Below, one piece after another: positions 23,511 through 35,283 of a stretch of DNA of 60,000 nt. Each line of letters begins with the position of its first letter. The stretch's first letter is position 1. The stretch comes from Symsagittifera roscoffensis (taxonomy: Eukaryota > Xenacoelomorpha > Acoela > Convolutidae). Both the position numbers and the translations under genes were made by a program. The notes beneath the pieces are model-generated. The model saw nothing but the letters and a program-made list of their open reading frames with translations. It ran no database searches and was not told the origin of the DNA. Location: contig NC_087063.1 of NCBI RefSeq assembly GCF_963678635.1, positions 40,688,759-40,748,758 on the forward strand, read 5' to 3'.

Positions 23511-25235
23511 TTCAAACAAAAGTTACTCCTAATGCCCCAGCTTGTGTTGAGCAAAGTTATGTGAAGGTCTGGGAACATTTGTACGAAGCTCTCGAAAAAT
23601 TTTCCAACCACCATTCGAACAAGGTTGCCCAATGTATGACAATGCGAGGCGTAGGAAGATTGCATAACTACGGCTCACTGTTCCTCGAAATGTTTTTTTT
23701 TCTTTCTGCAAGTTCATCAAACCTGGCAAGTGCACACGTAGTTTTCTAAACAAGGCGGTAGACGTCTTGGGAGGAACCAATCCTATCCCGTCGTATTTAC
23801 AAATATGTCAAAAAAGTCTAGAATTTCCGAAAGTTGCCGTTGGTGAAAAGCATGCATCTAGTCTAAGGCTTTCTGCTTTGCGATTTTATGTGCTGGGTGC
23901 TTTCGGATGTACAGCGGCAGCAGTTGCGGGAAAGAAAGCAAAACCAAATCTAGCATCACAAGCTATGGTGGAAAAATGGACCCATGATTTAGGAGGTACA
24001 GTCCTAACCAAAGAGAATGCTCAAACCAATCTTCGGGGACATTCCAAGACACCTAACTGCTTTGTTTTGCTGAAAGATGACACATATTTGGTCGAAAGAA
24101 CGATGACTGTAGAGGAATGGTTGCAAAACCGAGTAGGTGGAAAAGAGTCAACAACTGATTTGAAATCTATTGATACTGGGCAAACCAAACGAAAGAGCTG
24201 GCAAAAAAATTGTCACATGCAGCCATCCAGCGCTGTAAATTTGTGGGTAGTGATTTCAAGTTTTCGAAGCTAGAATAATTAGTTGACTCTCTTTATTCTG
24301 ATTCAGTTATTGATCCGACATCTTACCACCTACATCCGGGGAATTCAGTTAAAGGATCAGCGAATTATGAAAAACATATGTGGCAGCTACTGGTGGAAGT
24401 TTATATATATCCATTGGATGAAGTTCTTCACCGTAGTAGCGAACCACTCACAGACAACGGCTTTGAGCTAGTCCAATCGACGTTAGTTGAGGACACGGAG
24501 ATAAACGTGCTGATCAACATCCAAGTGCAACACACCGCGGGAGAACATACGGTTTATAGAGCTACCTTATTGGCTCAAATCGCGGAAGGTGGAACGATGC
24601 GGAAACAGCACAAAATTTTTAACACTCGCGTAATGATCTCCGAACGACGGGTCAATTTTGACAAAGTGTCGCTTGACGCTTTTGCGGCTCATTGAATCCG
24701 AAGCAGTCGACTTAAGCTGTTCTTTCGAACCAATAGTGGGATGTCAAAGCTACTTACTTCTAACGAGCTTTAACAGACGTTTTGAGACACCGGACGATGC
24801 TCTGGTAATAATGCCTGATCCGAGGAGCTGCCAGTACGAGACGCGGCTAGCCATCATCATCAAGCAGCACCCGCCCATCCGAGCCTTTTTCGTCTTTTAA
24901 CACGGAGCGGAGATAAAACTACCGGGTGTGATGGTCCCGGCAATCTTTCCAGAGCAAGCGCGAAGCGAGATGATGGAAGCGGTCTGGCTTAATCTCACTT
25001 AGCTGCCTGGATGGTCGGTGGACGATGATGCCCTATCGATGATCTCCAAGCCTTTTTCGGATCAGATACTGAGGAAACATACATGCTTTTAATGGCAAGC
25101 GATGCGCAATTGGCCTGTTTATTATGCGATGATGATGAGGTGTAAATGACAGCAATAGTAATTTGGCGGTCTTAATTTATGTTAATTGGCGAAGTGACTC
25201 AAGGCAGGAAGGGAAAAAACGCCAAAGACGACGAC
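23511..25235 (+). repeat. Array unit 4, truncated (1725 bp)
   Basis: Holds the longest clean central ORF of the array (23767-24273, 168 codons). The last ORF is cut by a TAA at about 24898 ('cgtcttttaacacgg' where other units have 'cgtctttttacacgg'). The unit breaks off inside the linker after 'gacgacgacga', where an inverted linker begins. Confidence 0.85.
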
Positions 25236-25660
25236 GATAATTTAAGCTGTCCAAGGCAACTTTGCAACTAGTCGATCTAATATTAAGATCTCCAGTTATA
25301 TAGTCTTCTCATCCAGTCGTTTTCGCTTCCGGATAATTCGTTGGCTTTTTTTTAGCTTTTAAGAAACTTTTTACAGTACTCTGGTTTCATCTATACCTTA
25401 GAAAAGCTATATGGTTACTTCATTTTAATTTTATCGGTATTTGATTTTTGGGAACTGAACAAAAAGCTGAAAAGGGTATAGCTTTTACAAGGTATATTTG
25501 AAGTATTATGTTATGTAAAGTGGAGTTGGCAATTATTGTAATAGGTTTAGCTTGGCTATTCAGATTTTTGAAAGTTTTATCAGACCAAAAAATAGTTTTC
25601 CCACAGGAAATTGGCATCAATAGAGACGTAACAGGGGAAGTAGCTCCCTAATCATTATTA
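25236..25660 (-). repeat. Inverted, diverged copy of the array linker
   Basis: Read on the minus strand, 25660-25236 matches the plus-strand linker at about 18350-18620: the 'tacttcccctgttacg' word, 'acaataattgccaactt', and 'gttgccttggacag' occur in the same order. About 130 bp near 25310-25440 does not match and looks inserted or diverged. The array therefore ends head-to-head with an older linker, as expected if the linker is part of a mobile element or hairpin-driven amplification. Confidence 0.75.
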
Positions 25661-25750
25661 CCTGACGGGATATCTAGTTATCTTACCGGAGCTGACATTT
25701 TGACACTGTTTGACTCCTAATAAATGAAATAATCCCAAAAAAACTGAAGT

Positions 25751-26778
25751 CGGGATTGGAGTGTAGTATAGCGGAGAAAATTAAGTGCTTGGAAAATGGT
25801 CTTCCCCTATCCTCGGGAGGGCGGAATATTAGTGATTTACTTAAGTAAAAACCTTAAGAGATTGGTTGGTTAATCAAAACTTGGTTCAGCTGTGAAATTG
25901 GACTTGTTATTTGCGCAGCTTAGTTGGCGATACCTAGGGTGAACTTGGCATTCACGACTAGTTTCGTCAGTGGAAGAAATCAGCAAGAAACTTACTTAAG
26001 AGGTGCTAAAGTCAGGATTTGTAGGGACGATTGTAGCTCGAACTAGAGCTAAAACTCAAAAGGAAAAACAAAACAGAGATCAACAAATAGCCACCCATTT
26101 CTGGTGAGACAAGAGACAACGAATTTAATATATAACTAGTTCTCATCAGAGTTGAGAAAAATGATAACTGAAATGAGCGTAATCTGTAAAAGCAACTCAA
26201 AAGATTAGTGATACAAAGACACTATTATTTTAAGCAGGTCAAACTGCGTATTTGTTTGGAGTTACTGTGTTCAATTGGTTATTTAGGATTTTCTAGAGAG
26301 ATATGAGTTAGTTCGAAGCTAAATTGCAATTAGCCAATTGTGTTGATAAATTGCGGACCCTTTCCTTTGATTAGGTTATTGGATTACATTCTGGTCAATC
26401 AGAGTCTCCTGTGTATGGAAGTATTTTTTCTAAGTTTAATTACAATTTTCGAGCGGACGAGACAGCCACAAGAGCAGTACACTAAGTGGGCAAGTAAGAA
26501 AGAACAGTACAAAAAAGTTGCCACCAGCATAATCATTTTGGTATTGTAGAACTTTTAGTTTTAGTGTCCTCCGATACTACAAAGCGGAAGTGCATATTTT
26601 GTTTGAAAATGAACTAATTAAAAACAAAATTCAAATCTCAATTATTTTTTAAAGTTATTAAGATGAATCGTATAATTTCCCCTCATGTGGATTTACGGGG
26701 TGATAGCGGTTTTTCATTCTACTGAAGGTCACCCACTATTCTACACTCTACAGTAGGTCATTAGAGGTGGGGGGGGTT
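25751..26778. repeat. ~1.0-kb segment duplicated at 30966-31979
   Basis: From 'gattggagtgtagtatagcgg' to the foldback terminus the sequence is repeated at 30966-31979 in direct orientation with small substitutions and indels. Neither copy has a credible ORF. Because the similarity runs straight into the foldback element, this segment is probably its outer arm. Confidence 0.8.
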
Positions 26779-27992
26779 CCCGGGTCGAGGTCCCAGACTC
26801 ATGTCAAGGTTTTCGCGACAAAATTTTGGCAGGTCCAGACTTTCCAGACCAAAATTATGCATGTCCAGACTTTGGCGACCAAAACATGACATTTCCAGAC
26901 ATTTGCGACCATGATGATCCTTCGCGTCTATCGCGACCGATGCGGAGGTGGCGCGACCAGAACATCGCGACTCATATTTGGTATGTCCAGACTCTCGCGA
27001 CCAAGAGTTGCCATTTCCAGACTTCCGCGACCGAAAAACTAAGGCGCGGTTTTCGCGACCGAGGCGGATATGGCGCGACCCTGCGGCTCATGAAATGGCG
27101 TGACCGGCTTGACCAAACCTAGCTATTTCCAGACTTTCCAGAACAAAATGGAGACGGCGCGACTTTCCAGACCAACATAAAGACGGCGTGACTTCAAAAA
27201 CGTTTTTCAGGGTTTTCTCGACCGAGGTGGAGACGGCGCGACTTTCGCGACCATGGTGGATACGGCGCGACTTAGGAAAGGGCGCGACTCCAAAGGCAAC
27301 GGCGCGACCGGCTTGGCAGGCGCGATAAAATGTGCACTTTCAAGACTTTCGCGACCGAGGTGGAGACGGCGCGTCTTTGTAGACCGAAGCGGAGACGGCG
27401 CGATTTTTCAGACCAAGGCGGAGACGGCGCGACTTTCCAGACCAATGCGGAGACGGCGCGACTTTCCAGACCGAGGTGGAGACCTTCCGACCAATATATT
27501 TTCCTCGCGACTAAGGTGGATACGGTGCGACTTTCCAGACCAAGGTGGAGACGGCGCGACTTTTCAGACCAAGGCGGAGAGGGCGCTACTTTCCAGACCA
27601 TCACGGAGACGGCGCGACCAGGAAATCAGTCCTCAATTTTCGTATGTCCAGACTTTTGCGACCCATGTCCAGACTTTGGCGACCAAAGTTTGGTATGTCC
27701 AGACTTTCGCGACCCATGTCCAGACTTTCGCGACCAAGTTTTGGAATGTCCAGACTTTTGCGACCCATGTCCAGACTTTCGCGACCAAACTTTGGTATGT
27801 CCAGACTTTCGCGACCCATGTCCAGAATTTCGCGACCAAATTTTGATATGTCCAGACTTTCGCGGCCCACGGCGCGACTCATGTCCAGACTTTTCAGACT
27901 CAAACTCTCGGCGCGACTATGCAAGTTGGGTCTAAATCCGGATATGGCGCGACCCTTAAAATCTGGACATGAGTCTGGGACCTCGAGCCGGG
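26779..27992. mobile_element. Foldback-like element with a minisatellite core
   Basis: Bounded by 27-bp inverted repeats, 26779-26805 (CCCGGGTCGAGGTCCCAGAC then TCATGTC) and 27966-27992, which match at 26 of 27 positions. Inside, a ~30-bp word (GGAGACGGCGCGACTTTCCA) is repeated in the left half and a 26-31-bp word (ATGTCCAGACTTTCGCGACC) in the right half. Long ORFs in several frames on both strands are created by the repeat and are not genes. The structure fits non-autonomous foldback transposons. Confidence 0.75.
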
Positions 27993-28009
27993 TTGTACAG
28001 TTCATCTAA

Positions 28010-29385
28010 TCATTGTTTCAACAATATAATTTAAAGTTCAGCTCCAACAGCTCCATAATTAATTACTTGGTTTAAGTAAAATTGTCTTGGTATCGAAAAT
28101 GTGCTGAATTCTTAGGTTCTTTTTACTTATTCCGCCCAGAAACTAATATTTCAACGTTTTGAGCTGAAACTATTTTCCTTCTTGCTACAATCTGATTGGC
28201 TAGAATTAGCCAATCAAATTTCAGCTTCATCTCAAAATATTTTGTTCATATTTTTAGGCGATTTATAAAGAAGCGGAATTGGCCAAAAATAGAGAACGTT
28301 TGGTAAATTATAGAACAAAAAACAAAATGATCGCATTTGTATACACCAAGACAATCAAGGCAATGAGCGTTAACTTGTCTTTGTTAGCATTTATACATTG
28401 AACTAAATTGCAAAATTAAAGTTTAGGGCGGAATAAATAAAAAGATCCCAAACTGACCTGGCGTTTTGATGCGCAAGGAATGATAGTTTTTAAAATTCAG
28501 GCTTATAAATTTTAGTTTAATTTTTCAAAATACTAATTTTAAATGGTTCATTAGAAAAACTGATTGAGATCAAAAAGGAAATCACTTGTTCCTATGAGTA
28601 AATCGGCGTTGAATTTTTTCGAAGAACGCTTACAAAACCATCTTACATGCTTACAAAACCATCTAGTCGTCGATTGTAATGGTGCTCTCTTTGCGAATCA
28701 AAATGGCGAGAAACTTTCATCCAAATGGCGCATGCCGAGAAACAGCATATGCCTTACAAATTATGGACAACTGAGGGCAAAATAATCGCTTCGTGCATTT
28801 ACGACGAAGATCGAGATTTTCAGGAGGCTATTGTAGATGCTCGAGAAGATTTTTTTATTAGACCAATTCTCAAAAATCTCTCCCTTGGAGGATCACACCA
28901 TGAGTCTTCGTGGTCCCAGAAGGGCTGCGCTCATCACTATACTATCGTGGCTTAAGGATTGCTATGATACGATCACTAATAGACTAACGAGACTGTAAAA
29001 ACGATGTGAAATATCTTCTCCAATTCAAGCTCAAAATTAACAATACTGTTTGAATGATATTTAAAAAGTTCGTCAAAAAAGGCTAGTTAAAAATTCACCA
29101 TTTGTGTGAAGAAAAAAAACCCACCCGAGCACAAATATTCTGTTACTTTGTTACGAAAGTTGAAACAATAACTCCGAATGGAATTTAAAAAGTCATTGTG
29201 AAATACAATTGATCAAAGACAGGGATGGATTCCCTCAGGGGTTCCCCTTTTTGTACCATTTTACGACATCCATTTTTGATCAACGGAGACTGAAATTGAC
29301 ATTTTGAGAAAAGCTGGCCATAAAAACGCAAGTTTTGTGACAAAACTTTCAAAAAAGGACCGGAAATATTTTGTTCATAATTCAA
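28010..29385. other. AT-rich spacer with a weak coding-like stretch
   Basis: Mostly featureless. At 28564-28955 two overlapping plus ORFs look mildly protein-like (LWTTEGKIIASCIYDEDRDF and DAREDFFIRPIL); the first runs out as the second begins, as after an indel. The family is not recognised and the stretch may be a transposon relic. Around 29040-29170 there is a partial copy of the dispersed ~550-bp repeat. Confidence 0.35.
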
Positions 29386-29660
29386 ATCCAGACTTTCGCG
29401 ACCAAATTTTGATATGTTCAGATTTTCGCGGCCCACGGCGCGACTCATGTCAAGATTTTCCAGACTCAAACTCTCGGCGCGACTATGCAAGTTGGGTCTA
29501 AACCCGGATGTGGCGCGACCCTTAAAGTCTGGACATGAGTCTGGGACCTCGACCAGGGTTGTACAGCTCATCCAATCATTGTTTTAAAATTATAATTTAA
29601 AGTTCAGCTCCAACAGCTCCATAATTAATTACTTGGTCTAAGTAATATTGTCTTAGTTTT
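29386..29660. mobile_element. Right-end fragment of the foldback-like element
   Basis: Matches 27830-28100: a few core words, the terminal repeat at 29532-29558 and about 100 bp of the same flank ('cagctccaacagctccataa'). It starts abruptly after unrelated sequence, so it is a truncated copy. Confidence 0.75.
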
Positions 29661-30060
29661 GAGAAAATCCTTGATCCGCCCTGTTTTGAATTGTGAAGAA
29701 AGGATGAAAAACCAAGTTTCCAACATATGATCTTGTACGTTCGACCCATTAATCACAATATTCAAATGCATGCTAACAATTAACCATTATTTTTATAAGC
29801 TTGTCTATCAAGACCAAATGTTTTCTTACAATAATTCTCAATTTCTATGAACAATAAGTTGGAAACACAACCAATTATAGTGGGTAACGGTCAAACTTTG
29901 CTGATTTAGTTCTAAGTTACCTCGATTTGATTCCTCTGGGTCGTTCCCTTGTTGCTCCGTTGAACCAGTAGAGCGCATCTAGATTCCAGACCAATTCCAT
30001 TAACTACTACCTATTGTCCTAACTTACCTAACGTACCATAAAAGCAGCCGGAGTCGAGAT
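29661..30060. other. No gene seen
   Basis: AT-rich spacer between the foldback fragment and the GAGCGGTTT repeat; nothing recognisable on either strand. Confidence 0.35.
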
Positions 30061-30960
30061 CTCGCTCAAAAACCGCTCAAGATATGAGCGGTTTGAGCGT
30101 TTTTCCACCAAGATTTGAGCGGTTTGAGCAGTTTGGGCGTTTTTTTGGAAAACCGCTCAAACCGCTCAAATCTTGCTTAAAACCCCGCTCAAAAACCGCT
30201 CATTTCTTGCGGTGGTTTTTGAACGGTTTTTCAAGCAAGATTTGGGCGGTTTTTCAGCGGTTTTTGAGCGGTCTGATAAAGAAAACCGATTAAAACTATC
30301 AAAAGGCCTGGAAAAGTAATGTGACGCTAAGGTGCAGTTGAAGTAATATCTGCAATTTAAAAAATGTGCGTAACCTGTTCGATCCATGATTCGACCCTGT
30401 TCGACTCATGATTCGACCCTGTTCGACTCATGATTCGACCCTGCTCGACTCATGATTCGATCCTGTTCGACGCATCATTCGACCCTGTTCGACTCATGGT
30501 TCGACCGTGTTCGACTCATGATGCGACCCTGTTCTTTGCCTTCGTCGTATCTCGAGTCGAGATTTTTCACCTAATTTGAAGCAAGATGTGAGTGGTTTGA
30601 GCTATTTTTTTTTGACGATTGCGCTCAAAATCTTGCTTCAAAATGAGCGGTTTTTGAGCAATTTATAAAAAAAAAACGCTCTAAAACCGCTCAAGATTTG
30701 AGCGATTTGAGCGGTTTTTTTAGACGACTGCGCTCAAAATCTTGCTTCAAAATGAGCGCTTTGAGCGGTTTTTGAACGGTTCATCTAAAAAAACGCTCAA
30801 ATCATGCGCGGTTACTGAGCGTTTTTTTTTGGATAAACCAACCAAAACCGTTCAAATCTTGCGCGGTTTTTGAGCGTTTTTTTAGATAAACCGTTCAAAA
30901 ATTGCTCAAACCGCTCATTTTGAAGCAAGATTTTGAGCGTAATTGTCTAAAAAAACCGCG
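30061..30960. repeat. 'GAGCGGTTT' direct/inverted repeat block with a 22-bp satellite
   Basis: The word TTTGAGCGGTTT and its complement alternate throughout, so the block folds on itself many times. In the middle, 30376-30535 is a tandem array of about eight copies of a ~21-bp word (TTCGACTCATGATTCGACCC). All small ORFs here are repeat products. Confidence 0.85.
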
Positions 30961-30965
30961 AGTCG

Positions 30966-32240
30966 CGATTGGAGTATAGTATAGCGGGGAAAATTAAGTG
31001 CTTGGAATGAGAATTTTACCTATGAAAATGGTCTTCCCCTATCCTCGGGAGGGCGGAATGTTAGTGATTTCCTTAAGTAAAAACCTTAAGAGATTGGTTA
31101 GTTAATCAAAACTTGGTTCAGCTGTGACATTGGACTTGTTATTTGCGCAGCTTAGTTGGAGATACCTAGGGTGAACTTGGCGTTCAAGACTAGTTTCGTC
31201 AGTGGAAGAAATCAGTAAGGACCTTACTTAAGAGGTGCTAAAGTAAATGTCAGGACTTGTAGGGACGATCGTAACTAGAGCTAAAACTCAAAAGGAAAAA
31301 CAAAACAGAGATCAACAAATAGTCACACATTTCTGGTGAGACAAGAGACAACGAATTGAGAAAATGATTACTGAAATGAGCGTAATCTGTAAAAGAAAAT
31401 CAAAACATTAGTGATACAAAGAGACTATTATTTTAAGCAGATCAAATTGCGTTTTTGTTTGAAGTTAATGTGTTTAATTGCTTATTTAGGATTTTCTAGA
31501 GAGATATGAATTAGTTGGAAGCTAAATTGCAATTAGCCAATTGTGTTGGTAAATCGTGGACCCTCTCCTTTGATTAGGTTATTGGATTTTATTCTGGCCA
31601 ATCAGAGTCTCCTGTGTTTGGACGTATTTTTTCTAAGTTTAATAAAAATTTTCGAGCGGACGAGACAGCCCCAAGAGCAGTACACTAAGTGGGCAAGTTA
31701 GAAAGAACGGTACAGAATAGTTGCCATCAGCATAATCCTTTTGGTATTGTAGAACACTTAGTTTTAGTGCCCTCCGATACTACAAAGTGGAAGTGCATAT
31801 TTTGTTTGAAAATGAATTAATTAAAATCAAAACTCAAATCTCAATAATTTTTTGAAGCTATTAGGATGAATCGTATATTTCCCCTCATGTCGATATACGG
31901 GGTGGTACCGATTTTTTATTCAACTGTAGGTCACTCACTATTCTACACTCTACAGTAGGTCATTAGAGGTGGGGGGATTCCCGGGTCGAGGTCCCAGACT
32001 CATGTCCAGGCTTTCGCGACAAAATTTTGGCAGGTCCAGATTTTCCAGACCAAAATTAGGCAAGTCCAGACTTTGGCGACCAAAACATGGCATTTCCAGA
32101 CATTTGCGAGAATGATGATCCTTCGCGACTGTCGCGACCGAAGCGGAGGTGGCGCGACCAGAACATCGCTACTCATATTTGGTATGTCCAGACTCTCGCG
32201 ACCAAGAGTTGCCATTTCCAGACTTTCGCGTCGGAACATT
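30966..32240. mobile_element. Second copy of the 1-kb arm plus left end of the foldback element
   Basis: Matches 25751-27010: the ~1.0-kb arm, the terminal repeat (31980-32006) and the first core words, then stops near 32240. It sits inside the GAGCGGTTT block, which resumes at 32452-32575 with a copy of 30888-30960, so the element appears inserted in that block. Confidence 0.7.
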
Positions 32241-32920
32241 CAGTGCTTTGACCTGATGTACAAATAGTCTTGTTTCACTTTCAAGTCAATTTAGAACACA
32301 CATCAACCTTTTGGTCAAATTGTTTGTTTCAAACTATTAAAGAAGATTTTTCACAAATTCAATATTTATTTTTTATCGGAAATGAAATTTTACAGAATTA
32401 TGTATTTGATATTTAGGTTGATGAAAATAAATAAATGTAAAAAAAAACGCGATAGATAAACCGGTCAAACATTGCTCAAAACGCTCATTTTGAAGCAAGA
32501 TTTTGGGCGTAATTGTCTAGAAAAACCACTCAAACCGCTCAAATCTTGCTTCAAATTAGGTGAAAAGTCTTGACTCGGGAGTTGCACAATTACCAAAACG
32601 ATTCGGCTGTAGTAAATCAAAGCTGCAGAATAATTCTAGCAACATTTTAGACTTTTCCAAAAACTTCAAACCAGCCAGCTTCCTGTTGATTACCGCTAGA
32701 TAACCGTGTTAGATTGTTTTTGAGGGTAGCGCAAAAAGATACCGTAAGCAAAAACTGGAAAAATCAAATTTATCGATAGTAGTCAGATCCATAATTGGGC
32801 ACTTTACAGACTACAATACAGACACGATATTCATAAAGACATGCAAGAACAAAACATTCTTCCACAGCAAAACTTAACTCTAAAACTGTAAAAATAAACA
32901 TTTTAGTACATTTTAGTACT
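32241..32920. other. Spacer with resumed GAGCGGTTT repeat, no gene
   Basis: 32452-32575 repeats 30888-30960, and its outer end is the inverted counterpart of 30548-30600 ('cacctaatttgaagcaag'). The remainder is AT-rich without coding signal. Confidence 0.5.
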
Positions 32921-32921
32921 A

Positions 32922-33820
32922 GCATGGCCACCACCAGACATTACCGCTCAACCCTTACCCCCTCCACTTATCATAACAGAACTGACATATAAATAAAGTC
33001 GACACACAAAAAAGACCATCAGCTATATAACTTTTAATGAACCTTTTTCAGGACTTTCATACACATGTACCTTTTAATAATTTTATACATCAAATCTCTC
33101 GCTCTTTAGTTCACCTCGTAACAATAAATCATAAAAAATCTTCTCCCGAACAGGACCACAAGATTTCCTTGTTACACATTTTGATTGTGAAGATCAACAA
33201 CGAAAGACACTACCCAAGTATGCAATTAACCAGTTCGCACAATGTGAATCTTAACCACAAGATATTGAATCAACAATTGTAATTGCTACATTTTACTCCA
33301 AAGCCCGAGGCACAAATCTAACAGGCTATAAGTTCACAGAAAAATTCTCTGAAAAAAAAGTACATTGTTCACAAGTTTCAAATGGAAACAAGAGTAGATT
33401 CAATCACGAATCCTTTCACCAAAGTAACAAAAAAAGGTTACTACATCTTGTCCCTGAAGATTTTTTAAAGCGATGTTTTGGAGCAATTCACTACGACATT
33501 CACCTCGAAATTAAACTAGAGTACAAAACTAGCGGCATTTTTTCAGAAATGTCACTTCCAGAACTCAAAACATTACATCAATTATGTGAACTAGAACAAA
33601 CACAAATCTTACAACCTCTCGCTTTAGCAGTACTCAAAATACTTTATGCAGGGTACCTCTTATCAGGAAACAGCTCTAATTTCATTGATTATTAAGGAAA
33701 CAATCTTTGGTAGTACACTTGCACAAAAAATCTCACCACTCCATGTATTAGAAGATAAGAGATGATGGCAACGCAAACCTATGTTTTATAAAAAATAAAC
33801 TTTATTTTATAGACACTTTA
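32922..33820 (+). CDS. G-poor ORF block A, possible endogenous viral element
   Basis: Composition changes here to a G-poor, A/C-rich plus strand. After a TATATAA word at 33024 a frame reads from about 33140 to 33693, broken once by a TAA near 33252; it includes YAINQFAQCES before the stop and IVIATFYSKARGTNLTGYKF, LVPEDFLKRCFGAIHYDIHL and LAVLKILYAGYLLSG after it. About 180 codons are open apart from that stop. An AATAAA follows at 33790, overlapping one on the opposite strand, so transcripts may converge. I do not recognise the family. Compact layout and composition suggest a virus-derived insertion, which is an inference. Confidence 0.45.
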
Positions 33821-35083
33821 ACACACCGCACAAATTTTTGCGATACAACTGTCCTATGTGGATCTGAAATCAACCATAATGTATACAGTTTAACCCAAAC
33901 ACAGATACATATTATCTTCCACTCCATATCCGAATTTATTGCCACCTTTAATGAAATTCTCAACTGAAAGCATAAGTGCAATCGCTCGCAACCCAAATAA
34001 TGATCTAGGCATATACTCCTAATCAGATATACAACATCACGTTCGAACACAGCAATTTCAAGATCTTCTTACTAAAAAGGATTCAATCCACAGACAGTCT
34101 ATTGATCAAAAGCTCATCAAACTAGCTAAAACAGCAGGTTTTTCAGACATCTATCGACAAGACTACAGTGAATAACTCAGGACAATAAAAATTATTTATG
34201 CTTATATGGAGAAACAAAATGTCGCCCAAAAGATATTTCATCAGAAAAAAAATTTAGTTTTTTAATTTTTAAAAATGAACCCTTAGTTTTCTAGGATGGC
34301 CCTATTATATCTTAGAAAGATTGACTATACTATATGCAAAACTTATCTTTATGGGATTTCTTTTCTCACTGCCAAAAAAAATCTATAACACATGCGCATT
34401 ACACACACAAATCAATAGACAAGCTAGGTTAGGTTGAATTTAGTTCGTAGATTTTTTCAAATTTTATCCATCTCTAATAACGAAATTCTTCTTGATGCAC
34501 AAGTTAGCGAATAGAACGAAAAAATTATGTACAAAACCAAACGCATACGATATTTCAACAGAGAATACGAATACTACACCTACAGGACAGTCACATTTAC
34601 ACAGTTTACAAAACAACCACACTTTATCACTAATCACACAAAATTGTCGAAATACACTTTCAACAGATGAACGAATATTAGATATTGGTAACCTACAACA
34701 TAGCCCTATATCTCATACAGCACTTCAACAAACCACCATCGACGATTTTTACAAACAAGTTGTAAAACAACCGGACAATTTAACTTTTCGTTCTCAAAAC
34801 AATCATCTTTTTAGCCTACGATGAGCCGCGAAGTTGATTCTCTCAAACTTTCCTTTTCCTATCGATCAAATCTCCAACGTCACGATTCTCTCAGTTAAAT
34901 TTCAGACCTCATCTCCTCCCCTTACCCAGTAAACTTTCTAATTCAACACGCATGGACTCCGACGACTCAAACCAAACTGTTTTTATTACTATTTCTAATT
35001 TTAATTACTCGCCACCCGAAGTCGAAACACCCGATGAATTCCTAGATTCCGAGCCCAGTAGCACTACTTTTTCTCAACCACTT
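33821..35083 (+). CDS. G-poor ORF block B up to the gap
   Basis: Further plus-strand ORFs share the same composition: a short frame 33810-33965 (NHNVYSLTQTQIHIIFHSIS), one near 34023-34170 ending SDIYRQDYSE, a 110-codon ORF 34492-34824 (CTKPNAYDISTENTNTTPTG onward) and an ORF starting ATG at 34952 (MDSDDSNQTVFITISNFNY, then acidic/Ser-rich) that runs into the gap. A minus ORF (34050-33802) overlaps the first. None matches a family I know. Confidence 0.4.
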
Positions 35084-35283
35084 NNNNNNNNNNNNNNNNN
35101 NNNNNNNNNNNNNNNNNNNNNNNNNNNNNNNNNNNNNNNNNNNNNNNNNNNNNNNNNNNNNNNNNNNNNNNNNNNNNNNNNNNNNNNNNNNNNNNNNNNN
35201 NNNNNNNNNNNNNNNNNNNNNNNNNNNNNNNNNNNNNNNNNNNNNNNNNNNNNNNNNNNNNNNNNNNNNNNNNNNNNNNNNNN
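35084..35283. other. Assembly gap (200 N)
   Basis: Exactly 200 undetermined bases, a conventional placeholder length, so the true distance is unknown. Sequence composition differs on the two sides: G-poor ORF block to the left, BEL/Pao-related DNA to the right. Confidence 0.99.

Noticed and set aside
26779-27992. CRISPR-like array of ~30-bp repeats
   Set aside because: Repeats are contiguous and imperfect without unique spacers, the DNA is eukaryotic, and the block is bounded by inverted repeats.
27253-28009. Overlapping 110-201-codon ORFs on both strands (Arg/Pro/Asp-rich)
   Set aside because: They lie wholly in the foldback minisatellite, whose period keeps several frames open at once.
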